From Flavobacterium ustbae (GTDB lineage Bacteria > Bacteroidota > Bacteroidia > Flavobacteriales > Flavobacteriaceae), in assembly GCF_003946915.1 (NCBI RefSeq), contig NZ_RPOC01000001.1:124001-188000 (forward strand): a stretch of DNA of 64,000 nt, read 5' to 3'. The notes under the pieces are model-generated. The model searched no databases. It saw only the letters and a list, made by a program, of their open reading frames with translations, and was not told the DNA's origin. Of the stretch, positions 8,626 through 15,203 are shown piece by piece; the first letter of the stretch is position 1, and every line of letters starts with the position of its first letter. The translations under genes and the position numbers were made by a program.

Positions 8626-8680
8626 AAAAAAAGCTAAACAACTTACAATCAACAATTAATAAGATTTTTTAGCTTTTTTT
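8626..8680 (+). terminator. Probable terminator with long loop
   Basis: An A-run plus AGCTAAA (to 8638) can pair with TTTAGCT plus a T-run (8668-8680) around a loop of about 29 nt. It is downstream of the hydrolase gene. The long loop makes it less certain than the others. Confidence 0.5.
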
Positions 8681-8717
8681 TATGCTTTTTTTAATCAATA
8701 TTAATACAAACTGTATG

Positions 8718-8725
8718 TACCTTTG
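8718..8725 (+). promoter_or_regulatory. Bacteroidota -7 element, TACCTTTG
   Basis: An exact match to TAnnTTTG, 19 bp before the ATG at 8744. This supports the ATG at 8744 over the earlier one at 8723, which would lie inside the promoter. No clear -33 TTG is seen. Confidence 0.65.
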
Positions 8726-8743
8726 TGGCCTAAAAAAAATGTC

Positions 8744-9100
8744 ATGAAAGACATCGAACAAATATATCGAAACGACTTTGGAATTTCATTTTACTGGAAA
8801 GAAGGCAACGAAATTATATCAGATAAAATTCAGCTGCTTTTTAAACAAATGGGATTCTATTTTTCTATTGAGGAATTAAATGAATTTCATGATTTAATTG
8901 AAGACTGCGTAACCGATCAAAACAATTACGATACCCGTGGAGTAAAACGTGTGTTCGATAAATTTTTATTAAAAACACCTTACATTGCGCTCGATTTAGA
9001 AATATCTCCAATGGAATTAAATTCCATAAAAGACTTAGTGGATGGTTCTTTATTTCGACTTCAGCTCAATGAATATATTTATGGCGCAGGCTTAAATTAA
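8744..9100 (+). CDS. Hypothetical protein, 118 aa, paralogue of the gene at 10321
   Basis: Function unknown. A cytoplasmic protein beginning MKDIEQIYRNDFGISFYWKE and ending NEYIYGAGLN. It aligns end to end with the 118-residue protein at 10321-10677: shared blocks are IEQIY, NFGI.FYWK, DK.QL.FK, GFYF, DLIED, KFLLKTP, L.SIKDLV.GSLF and EY.YG.G.N. The start is placed at 8744 so that both paralogues have the same length and because the -7 box lies just upstream. It lacks the cysteine cluster CCEACEMKYSC of its paralogue. It is monocistronic, and a frameshifted gene separates it from its paralogue. Confidence 0.78.
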   Translation: MKDIEQIYRNDFGISFYWKEGNEIISDKIQLLFKQMGFYFSIEELNEFHDLIEDCVTDQNNYDTRGVKRVFDKFLLKTPYIALDLEISPMELNSIKDLVDGSLFRLQLNEYIYGAGLN

Positions 9101-9226
9101 AGACTTTTTTCTCTTAGTAAAACTTGATAAATAGTTGAAAGAGAGTTTCTTTAAAATGTTAAAGATTGAATAAAATAGTATTCAATTTTAATCTTATTTC
9201 ATTTCTTTATAAGAAAATATAGATAA

Positions 9227-10073
9227 ATGAAATACCACTACTCTATTCTTTTTATTCATTTTCGCAAAAAACACGGCTCAGGAAAAAACCATTTCCGGAG
9301 AAATTAAAGATTCCAAAACAGGTTCAAAACTTGAATATGTCAATATCGGAATCGCAGATAAAAATACTGGAACGGTTTCCAACTCTAAAGGAAATTTCAA
9401 TCTGAAATTAAACCAAAAAGTCTCTTTAAATGATACAATAATTTTTTCCTGCATCGGTTTTGAAACTCAAAAGCTGGTGGTTAATCAGCTAAAATCTGAA
9501 TACAATATTGTAACAATGACGCCTTCCAAAATTATTTTAAAAGAAGTTGTCGTTTCTTTTAAAAAGCCAAAACAGAAACAGTTCGGAAGAAGCTCAAAAG
9601 GATTGGGTTTAATGCATTTTAATTTCTTCTCCGTTAATGATAAAGACGCCGACGATCGTTTGAGCCGTGAAAGAGGTATGCAATTTAAGATTTCTAAAGA
9701 TTGTAAATTGACTGATTTCAACATGAACATTACAACAAACGAATTTAAATCGGTTAAATTCAGGCTTAATTTTTACAATTTAGAAAACGGACTTCCCTCA
9801 AAAATTATAATTGAAAAAGACGTTATATTTGAAGTAAAAGATAATTTTATAGGATTATATTCATTTGATCTAAAACCTTTTGACATTTATCTGGATAAAG
9901 AAATGGGAAATATCGCGGTAACTATTCAATGGATTGAAAGCGTAAAAGCCGATGAAAAAAGTAATTTTTTTGCCATTTCTACAGCAATGTCAGCCACTGA
10001 AACCAGTTTTTTTAGAGATAAAAATCTAAGCAATTGGTACAAAAATGGTCAAAGTTTAACCTTATTTTTCTAA
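9227..10073 (+). pseudogene. Carboxypeptidase-like regulatory domain protein with an apparent frameshift in the signal peptide
   Basis: The frame read from 9231 to the stop at 10073 is open. It gives a hydrophobic signal core (TLFFLFIFAKNTAQE), then a CarboxypepD-reg-like beta domain (ISGEIKDSKTGSKLEYVNIG, then NSKGNFNLKL and DTIIFSCIGFETQKL), then a beta-rich C-terminal half of about 180 residues. A TGA at 9228-9230 closes this frame. The only sensible ATG, at 9227, is in another frame and stops at about 9307. A shift of one base within about 9230-9260 would join MKYHYSI to the signal core. Either the gene is a recent pseudogene or one base of the assembly is wrong. The first non-ATG start in the main frame (GTG at 9477) would lose the signal peptide and the domain. 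It would otherwise be a cell-envelope protein. Confidence 0.6.
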
Positions 10074-10099
10074 ATGCAATGTGTCAGTAAATTCTTATT

Positions 10100-10233
10100 A
10101 ACCATATAAGTTCATTTTAAAAATTTAAACTTAAAAATTGAATAGCTCCAGAAATCTGGAGTTTTTTTATGTCTTGTTTTTAAAGCACCGCTTCAAAAAA
10201 ACTTTAATATGAACTTATATCTCTTATATGGTT
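10100..10233. repeat. Pair of inverted 27-bp repeats (copies D and E) bounding 88 bp
   Basis: Copy D at 10100-10118 (AACCATATAAGTTCATTTT, lacking the central AATATAAG word) and copy E at 10207-10233, the reverse complement form ending CTTATATGGTT, face each other. Between them lies the terminator at 10146-10168. The arrangement resembles a small MITE-like unit. Confidence 0.6.
10146..10168 (+). terminator. Rho-independent terminator
   Basis: CTCCAGA (10146-10152) pairs with TCTGGAG (10155-10161), with a practical 4-8 nt loop, and is followed by a run of seven T. It serves the gene ending at 10073. Confidence 0.8.
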
Positions 10234-10292
10234 CAAAAAATATTTTTCAAATTTTTATGAATTTTTTATTTAGAATTAATATAAATAATATT

Positions 10293-10300
10293 TATATTTG
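10293..10300 (+). promoter_or_regulatory. Bacteroidota -7 element, TATATTTG
   Basis: An exact TAnnTTTG match 20 bp before the ATG at 10321, at nearly the same distance as in the paralogous gene at 8744. Confidence 0.65.
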
Positions 10301-10320
10301 TTGAAATTAAAGTATTTGCG

Positions 10321-10677
10321 ATGAGAGAAATTGAACAAATATATCATAATAACTTTGGAATTGCTTTTTACTGGAAAGATCATAACACAACAATTTCTGA
10401 CAAAGTGCAATTGGTTTTTAAGGAAACAGGCTTTTATTTTACAGTAGATGAATTAAATCGTTTTTGTGATTTGATTGAAGACAGTATGATTGAAAATACC
10501 TGCTGCGAAGCTTGCGAAATGAAGTACTCATGCCATAAGTTTTTATTGAAAACACCTTGCAATTCAATAGATTTAGCCGTGAACATGACCGAATTAAAAT
10601 CGATTAAAGATTTGGTTGAAGGTTCTTTATTCAAAATTGAATTGGATGAATATGTTTATGGAGTTGGCATGAATTAA
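10321..10677 (+). CDS. Hypothetical protein, 118 aa, paralogue of the gene at 8744, with added cysteines
   Basis: Function unknown. It begins MREIEQIYHNNFGIAFYWKD and ends DEYVYGVGMN, aligning over its full length with the protein at 8744-9100. The middle differs: residues about 60-70 read CCEACEMKYSCH, a cysteine/histidine group that could bind a metal or an Fe-S cluster and that the paralogue lacks. This suggests divergence in function after duplication. The next gene downstream encodes a multiheme cytochrome, but the 83-bp gap gives no proof of cotranscription. Confidence 0.78.
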   Translation: MREIEQIYHNNFGIAFYWKDHNTTISDKVQLVFKETGFYFTVDELNRFCDLIEDSMIENTCCEACEMKYSCHKFLLKTPCNSIDLAVNMTELKSIKDLVEGSLFKIELDEYVYGVGMN

Positions 10678-10760
10678 GAAGCATTCTAAATATTTTAACA
10701 GCATTTTTTCATTATTGAAATATATTTTGATTCATTTCAAAAAAAAGTATATTTACAGCA

Positions 10761-11972
10761 ATGAAAAAAACTGTATTTCTACTTACTATGACACTTCTGG
10801 CAATTCTCTTTGTCAGTTGCAACAACAAATCTGAAGAATATATTGATCCTCGCGGAACCGACTATGCAGGTTCTGAAAGCTGTGTGCAATGCCATAAAGT
10901 ACAGTCTGAAATGGTTTTTAAGAGTTCGCATTTTAAAGCGACTGCCCCAGCAATTTTAGGGAATGTTTTGGGCAATTTTGACTCCAAAAACCATATTTTC
11001 ATTTACGATAAAGAAACTAAACTGGTCATGGAAAAACACGGTGACAGTTTGTATCAAGTTTTGTATAAAAATGGAAAAGAAACATCAAGATATAAGTTTG
11101 AAATTGTTTTTGGAACCAAACACGCGCAGACTTCTGTTTATTGGAAAAATAACAATACGTACGAATTACCAATTTCTTTTTATCATTCTATAAACAATTG
11201 GGCAACCAGTCCGGGATTTCCTGCAGACAAACCTTATTTTGACCGAATGGTGGTAAAGGATTGTTATGCTTGTCATAGCTCGAATATCAGCTCCAGAATG
11301 ATGGATCAAAGCTCTGACGAGAGAAATTTTATGTCAATGGACGTAGAAGATGTAATCAACAAAAAAACGATCGTTTACGGGATTGACTGCGAACGTTGTC
11401 ATGGGCCGGCAAAAAAACATGCAGAGTTTCATTTAAAAAATCCAAATGCAAAAGTTGCCAACAGTATAACGAGTTTTAAAACCTTAAATCGCCAGCAAAA
11501 ATTAGATGCTTGTTCCTTGTGCCATGCAGGAAATGATGGAATGAAATTAAAATCCCGCTTTGATTTTAAGCCCGGCGACAATTTATCAGAATACTTTCGC
11601 GAAACCAGAAGTATAAACGACACCGCAAAATTTGATGTTCATGGCAATCAATTTCGTTTAATGGCACAAAGCAAATGTTTTGTAAAAAGCGAAAAAATGG
11701 ATTGTATAACGTGTCATAATCCGCATGAAAATGCCTCAAAAAATATGGCTTCCTATTCGAAAATCTGCATGAGCTGCCATCAGGGTTTAAAACACAACGA
11801 GACAACATTAAAAATAATGCCTGAAAAATTATTGGCTTCCAATTGTGTAGAATGTCACATGCCGAAGAAAGCTTCAAATGCTATCAGTTTTCAGCTTTCA
11901 AACAGCAAACAATTGTCAAATTATATTTTGAGGACGCATAAAATAGGGATTTATCCGAATGCGAAAAAATAA
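10761..11972 (+). CDS. Seven-heme c-type cytochrome lipoprotein (cytochrome c554-like)
   Basis: A 403-residue envelope protein with lipobox LFVSC (lipidated Cys20) and seven CxxCH heme-binding motifs, at about residues 41 (CVQCH), 168 (CYACH), 210 (CERCH), 251 (CSLCH), 315 (CITCH), 336 (CMSCH) and 362 (CVECH). Spacing and the C-terminal CITCHNPHEN and ECHMPKK signatures resemble the cytochrome c554/multiheme family. It probably carries electrons in the periplasm or at the outer membrane. No oxidoreductase partner lies beside it, so the electron donor and acceptor are unknown. The gene ends one base before the convergent lpxH gene, with no room for a separate terminator. Confidence 0.9.
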   Translation: MKKTVFLLTMTLLAILFVSCNNKSEEYIDPRGTDYAGSESCVQCHKVQSEMVFKSSHFKATAPAILGNVLGNFDSKNHIFIYDKETKLVMEKHGDSLYQVLYKNGKETSRYKFEIVFGTKHAQTSVYWKNNNTYELPISFYHSINNWATSPGFPADKPYFDRMVVKDCYACHSSNISSRMMDQSSDERNFMSMDVEDVINKKTIVYGIDCERCHGPAKKHAEFHLKNPNAKVANSITSFKTLNRQQKLDACSLCHAGNDGMKLKSRFDFKPGDNLSEYFRETRSINDTAKFDVHGNQFRLMAQSKCFVKSEKMDCITCHNPHENASKNMASYSKICMSCHQGLKHNETTLKIMPEKLLASNCVECHMPKKASNAISFQLSNSKQLSNYILRTHKIGIYPNAKK

Positions 11973-12716
11973 TTATTTTTCGAATTTCTTCAATTCAAAT
12001 TTTTCACCATCAAAAACTCCGTAAGTAAAATAGCCAATCCAGTCGCCTAGATTTACATATTCTGAATTTTCTCCAACAGGATGAATCATAGGCAAATGAC
12101 GATGCCCAAAGATAAAATAATTATAATGTTTGGTTTCCAGTTTACGTTTGGCATAAAGAATTAGCCATTCGTTTTCTTCGCCCAAAAACTTAATATCTTC
12201 GTCGCCAGAAATCAATTTGTTTTTAACCGATAAATATTGTGCTAAACTCACGCCAACATCTGGATGAAGCCATCGGAAAAGCCATTTTGAAAACGGATTG
12301 GTAAATACCTTTTTCATTCTTTTATAGCCTTTATCACCAGGACCTTTTCCGTCGCCGTGACCAATTAAAAAGGTTTTTCCGTTAAAAGTAAATTCTTTAT
12401 TATCGTGATAAACCGGAATATTGAGTTCAGTTTCAAAATAATCATTCATCCATAGATCATGGTTTCCGACAAAGAAATAGATCGGAATGCCGCTATCGCG
12501 AATTTCGGCCAGTTTCCCCAAAATTCGTACAAAACCTTTAGGAACAACGGTTTTATATTCAAACCAAAAATCAAATAAATCTCCAAGAAGAAAAATCGCT
12601 TCTGCGTCTTCTTTTACCTCATCTAACCAAGCCACAAATTTCTTTTCGCGCGGCAAACTCAATTCGGGAGTTGGCGCACCAAAATGCTGATCTGAAGCAA
12701 AATATATTTTTTTCAT
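11973..12716 (-). CDS. lpxH: UDP-2,3-diacylglucosamine diphosphatase
   Basis: Hydrolyses UDP-2,3-diacylglucosamine to lipid X and UMP, the fourth step of lipid A synthesis, at the inner face of the inner membrane. A calcineurin-type metallophosphatase with SDQHFG (8-13), LGDLFDFWFEY (about 44-54), VGNHDLWM (about 83-90), GHGDGKGPGD and FGHRHLP (about 208-214), which supply the two-metal site. The length of 247 residues is typical. It abuts the cytochrome gene tail to tail. Confidence 0.93.
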   Translation of the reverse strand: MKKIYFASDQHFGAPTPELSLPREKKFVAWLDEVKEDAEAIFLLGDLFDFWFEYKTVVPKGFVRILGKLAEIRDSGIPIYFFVGNHDLWMNDYFETELNIPVYHDNKEFTFNGKTFLIGHGDGKGPGDKGYKRMKKVFTNPFSKWLFRWLHPDVGVSLAQYLSVKNKLISGDEDIKFLGEENEWLILYAKRKLETKHYNYFIFGHRHLPMIHPVGENSEYVNLGDWIGYFTYGVFDGEKFELKKFEK

Positions 12717-12724
12717 GGAGAAAA

Positions 12725-12837
12725 GTTGTGAGTTATGGGTTTTGGGTTATGAGTTTTGGATTGAGAGTTATCAGTATCATCGTTAAATTGAAATACAAAA
12801 TAACGTTTAACACATAAACTCTAACTCGTAACTTTTT
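12725..12837. repeat. GTTATGAGTT-type repeat cluster, possible scar of a small inserted element
   Basis: The + strand has GTGAGTTATGGGTT, GGGTTATGAGTT and GAGAGTTAT at 12729-12772, and the opposite orientation AACTCTAACTCGTAAC at 12817-12832. The same words, also in inverted orientation, flank the four-helix-bundle gene at 55567-55941. No gene lies between them here. Confidence 0.45.
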
Positions 12838-12842
12838 ACTTT

Positions 12843-13295
12843 TTAAAGATTATCAGAAGCGTACCATTCTGCAAAAGAAGATTCCGTTTCTTGAAGTTTT
12901 AGTGAAAATAATGAAATTCCTTCCGGAAGGCGTGCTACAATTCTTTCTGCAAAATCGACCACCATATTTTCGCTAGTTGGCTGATAATCTACTAAAATAA
13001 CATGATGTCCGCGATTCTTCAATTCATTTGCTAGTTCAACATGCGGGGTTGTCTGATTGAAAACGGTTGCATGATCAAACTGATCGACGATTTCTTCTTT
13101 TACAATTTTCTTTAGATCAGAAAAATCAATTACCATTCCGTACTTTACATTCGATCGGTCTGTAATTGGCGAACCAATAACGGTTACCGATAATTTATAA
13201 CTGTGTCCGTGAACGTTCTTGCATTTTCCGTCGTAACCGTACAAAGCGTGGCCAGTTTCGAAGCTAAATTGTTTTGTAATTCTGATATTACTCAT
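12843..13295 (-). CDS. queD: 6-carboxytetrahydropterin synthase (6-pyruvoyl tetrahydropterin synthase family)
   Basis: Converts dihydroneopterin triphosphate to 6-carboxytetrahydropterin in the queuosine/preQ0 pathway. Zinc ligands are the histidine of FETGHAL (residue 16) and the pair in NVHGHSYKL (about 29-31), with the catalytic region KYGMVIDFSDLKK and DHATVF. At 150 residues it is slightly longer than the classical QueD, as is usual in Bacteroidota. No other queuosine gene is adjacent. It could act as a PTPS, but queuosine synthesis is the more common role in this phylum. Confidence 0.87.
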   Translation of the reverse strand: MSNIRITKQFSFETGHALYGYDGKCKNVHGHSYKLSVTVIGSPITDRSNVKYGMVIDFSDLKKIVKEEIVDQFDHATVFNQTTPHVELANELKNRGHHVILVDYQPTSENMVVDFAERIVARLPEGISLFSLKLQETESSFAEWYASDNL

Positions 13296-13328
13296 CGATT
13301 TTTAATTTTAAGCTTGCAAATTTACAAA

Positions 13329-13505
13329 TTAATAACCGTTTTTGTCTCTTTTTTTAGCTCTGTTATACATCCAGTAAGCAATTCCGACTAAAACAAGGAA
13401 CGGTATAAAAGTTCCGATCACCACGCCTATTTCATAACCGTTGTCTGGCGCGTTTTTTATTTTCTCTGCGACATCTACTTTTTGGAATAAAGAAATTAGT
13501 TTCAT
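13329..13505 (-). CDS. Small single-pass membrane protein, 58 aa
   Basis: A short frame beginning MKLISLFQKVDVAEKIKN, with one transmembrane segment (GVVIGTFIPFLVLVGIAYWM) and a basic tail NRAKKRDKNGY. The pattern of short amphipathic start, TM and positive tail suggests an inner-membrane microprotein with the tail in the cytoplasm. No family is recognised; similar-sized accessory subunits exist in respiratory complexes, but nothing here ties it to one. The coding call rests on the clear TM and tail design and on a gap that fits a gene. Confidence 0.6.
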   Translation of the reverse strand: MKLISLFQKVDVAEKIKNAPDNGYEIGVVIGTFIPFLVLVGIAYWMYNRAKKRDKNGY

Positions 13506-13630
13506 TTTTAAATATTTTATTTGATTACCAAAGTATTTAATTTGGGCAAAGATGCATAAACGTCTAAAGTAATTCTATGACATTTGTTAGTTATGAAGTA
13601 TAAATAAAAGCCAATTTATTATTTTGTTTT

Positions 13631-13689
13631 AGCCACAGATTAAAAGGATTATATAGATTTAATCCTTTTAATCTGAGAAATCTGTGGCA
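13631..13689. repeat. Intergenic hairpin (CCACAGATTAAAAGGATT family)
   Basis: GCCACAGATTAAAAGGATTA at 13632 pairs with TAATCCTTTTAATCTG and TCTGTGGC at about 13661-13688, with a small internal bulge. The inner word AAAAGGATT recurs at 48915 and 52260. Confidence 0.72.
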
Positions 13690-13696
13690 AATAAAA

Positions 13697-14461
13697 TTAT
13701 TTTTTAAACTGCAATAACGCTGATTTCGTAAAATCAGATAAAACCAATTTTCCTGTAATCGCAGCACGTTCAAAAAGAAGCGATTCCCATGTTTCAGTTC
13801 CTTCCCAAATGATCTTTTTCATTTCGTACAATGCTTCAGGGTTGTATGAACTTAATCTTCCAGCAAAACTTTCAACTTCAGCATCTAGCTTTTCAGCTTT
13901 GCATAAAGCAGAAAAAAGTCCTTTTTGAAGAGCCCACTCTGCCGATTTCCATTCATGTCCGGCCAAAGTCATTTCGGTCATGGCTGTTTTGCCAATTTTA
14001 CGGGAAACGGCTGGTTCAATAACAAACGGGCCAATTCCGATTGCTAATTCAGACAATTTGACATCGCTTTGTGGCGTTGCAAAAACATAATCGCAAGCCG
14101 AAATAATTCCAACGCCACCACCAACAGCTTTTCCTTGCACGCGTCCAATTATAATTTTATTGCAATTTCGCATCGCATTCAGTAAATGGGCAAAACCTGA
14201 GAAAAATTCTAAACCTTGTTCCTCATTTTCTACTTTTAGAAGTTCATCAAAAGAAGCTCCTGAGCAAAATGCCTTAGAACCTTCACTTTTCAAAATAATT
14301 ACAGAAACAGCTTCGTTTCGGCTCAAATCATTAATTTCTGTCGTAAGCCGATTCAATAATTCACTCGGAAAAGAATTACTTGCAGGATGGCCAAACTGCA
14401 CAATCGCAATTGTATTTTGAAAAGAAGTTTCTAAACTTCCGTTTGTGTTTTCTAAACTCAT
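13697..14461 (-). CDS. Enoyl-CoA hydratase/isomerase family protein
   Basis: A 254-residue crotonase-fold protein. The oxyanion-hole strands are KAFCSGASFDELL (about 63-75) and GRVQGKAVGGGVGIISACD (about 104-122). The acidic residue of SELAIGIGPFVIEPAVSR stands in the usual catalytic region. It probably acts on an acyl-CoA in fatty acid or branched-chain amino acid breakdown (methylglutaconyl-CoA hydratase is one possibility), but neither substrate nor partner genes are visible. It stands alone on the minus strand, with a hairpin repeat just downstream. Confidence 0.85.
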   Translation of the reverse strand: MSLENTNGSLETSFQNTIAIVQFGHPASNSFPSELLNRLTTEINDLSRNEAVSVIILKSEGSKAFCSGASFDELLKVENEEQGLEFFSGFAHLLNAMRNCNKIIIGRVQGKAVGGGVGIISACDYVFATPQSDVKLSELAIGIGPFVIEPAVSRKIGKTAMTEMTLAGHEWKSAEWALQKGLFSALCKAEKLDAEVESFAGRLSSYNPEALYEMKKIIWEGTETWESLLFERAAITGKLVLSDFTKSALLQFKK

Positions 14462-14566
14462 AAAAATAGGATTTAAGGTAAAGTTACGCTTTTGAAAAAT
14501 AATTCTGACTACGCTATTTGAAATTTGTTTTTCGAAAATTAATTGCCTTTATTTGCTTACACTTTT

Positions 14567-15064
14567 GGGGGATTAGCTCATTTGGCTAGAGCGTCCCGAT
14601 GAAAATCGGGAAGGTGAAGGTTCAAATATTATATTGCTCAAAAAAACATGGGGGATTAGCTCATTTGGCTAGAGCGTCCCGATGAAAAATCGGGAAGGTG
14701 AAGCTTCAAATATTATATTGCTCAAAAAAACACGGGGATTAGCTCATTTGGCTAGAGCGTCCCGATGAAAAATCGGGAAGGTGAAGGTTCAAATATTATA
14801 TTGCTCAAAAAAACATGGGGATTAGCTCATTTTGCTAGAGCGTCCCGATGAAAATCGGGAAGGTGAAGGTTCAAATATTATATTGCTCAAAAAACACGGG
14901 GGATTAGCTCATTTGGCTAGAGCGTCCCGATGAAAAATCGGGAAGGTGAAGGTTCAAATATTATATTGCTCAAAAAAACACGGGGGATTAGCTCATTTGG
15001 CTAGAGCGTCCCGATGAAAATCGGGAAGGTGAAGGTTCAAATATTATATTGCTCAAAAAAACAC
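14567..15064 (+). repeat. Six tandem 83-bp tRNA-Ala-like units with palindrome-substituted anticodon arm
   Basis: Six units with successive spacings of 83, 83, 83, 82, 84 and 83 bp lead into the intact tRNA-Ala at 15065. Each keeps the tRNA 5' half exactly or nearly so (GGGGGATTAGCTCATTTGGC, then TAGAGCG). It then has TCCCGATGAAAATCGGGA, or the same with one more A, where the tRNA has its anticodon arm. After that come AGGTGAAGGTTCAAAT and ATATTGCTCA, recognisable as a decayed T arm and acceptor strand. In these units the T stem and acceptor stem no longer pair, so they are not functional tRNAs. All units share the same changes, so the changes came before the amplification, or the units are kept alike. 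Differences between units are few: A-run length, G-run length in unit 3, AAGCTTC in unit 2 and a G-to-T change in the D loop of unit 4. Confidence 0.85.
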
Positions 15065-15138
15065 GGGGGATTAGCTCATTTGGCTAGAGCGCTACGCTGG
15101 CAGCGTAGAGGCGATCGGTTCGAATCCGATATTCTCCA
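15065..15138 (+). tRNA. tRNA-Ala(GGC)
   Basis: A 74-nt cloverleaf. The acceptor GGGGGAT pairs with ATTCTCC (two G-T pairs), the D arm is GCTC/GAGC, the anticodon stem CTACG/CGTAG encloses loop CTGGCAG with anticodon GGC, the T arm is ATCGG/CCGAT with TTCGAAT, and the discriminator is A. It reads GCC and GCU alanine codons. It is the last and only intact member of the tandem array upstream. Confidence 0.93.
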
Positions 15139-15203
15139 CAATATTAAAATCAAACAAATACCCAAACATATACTGTGTTTGGGTATTTTTATTTTACACC
15201 ATT

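Noticed and set aside
14567..15064. CRISPR array
   Set aside because: The 83-bp units follow one another with no unique spacers, there are no cas genes, and the repeat is clearly tRNA-derived.
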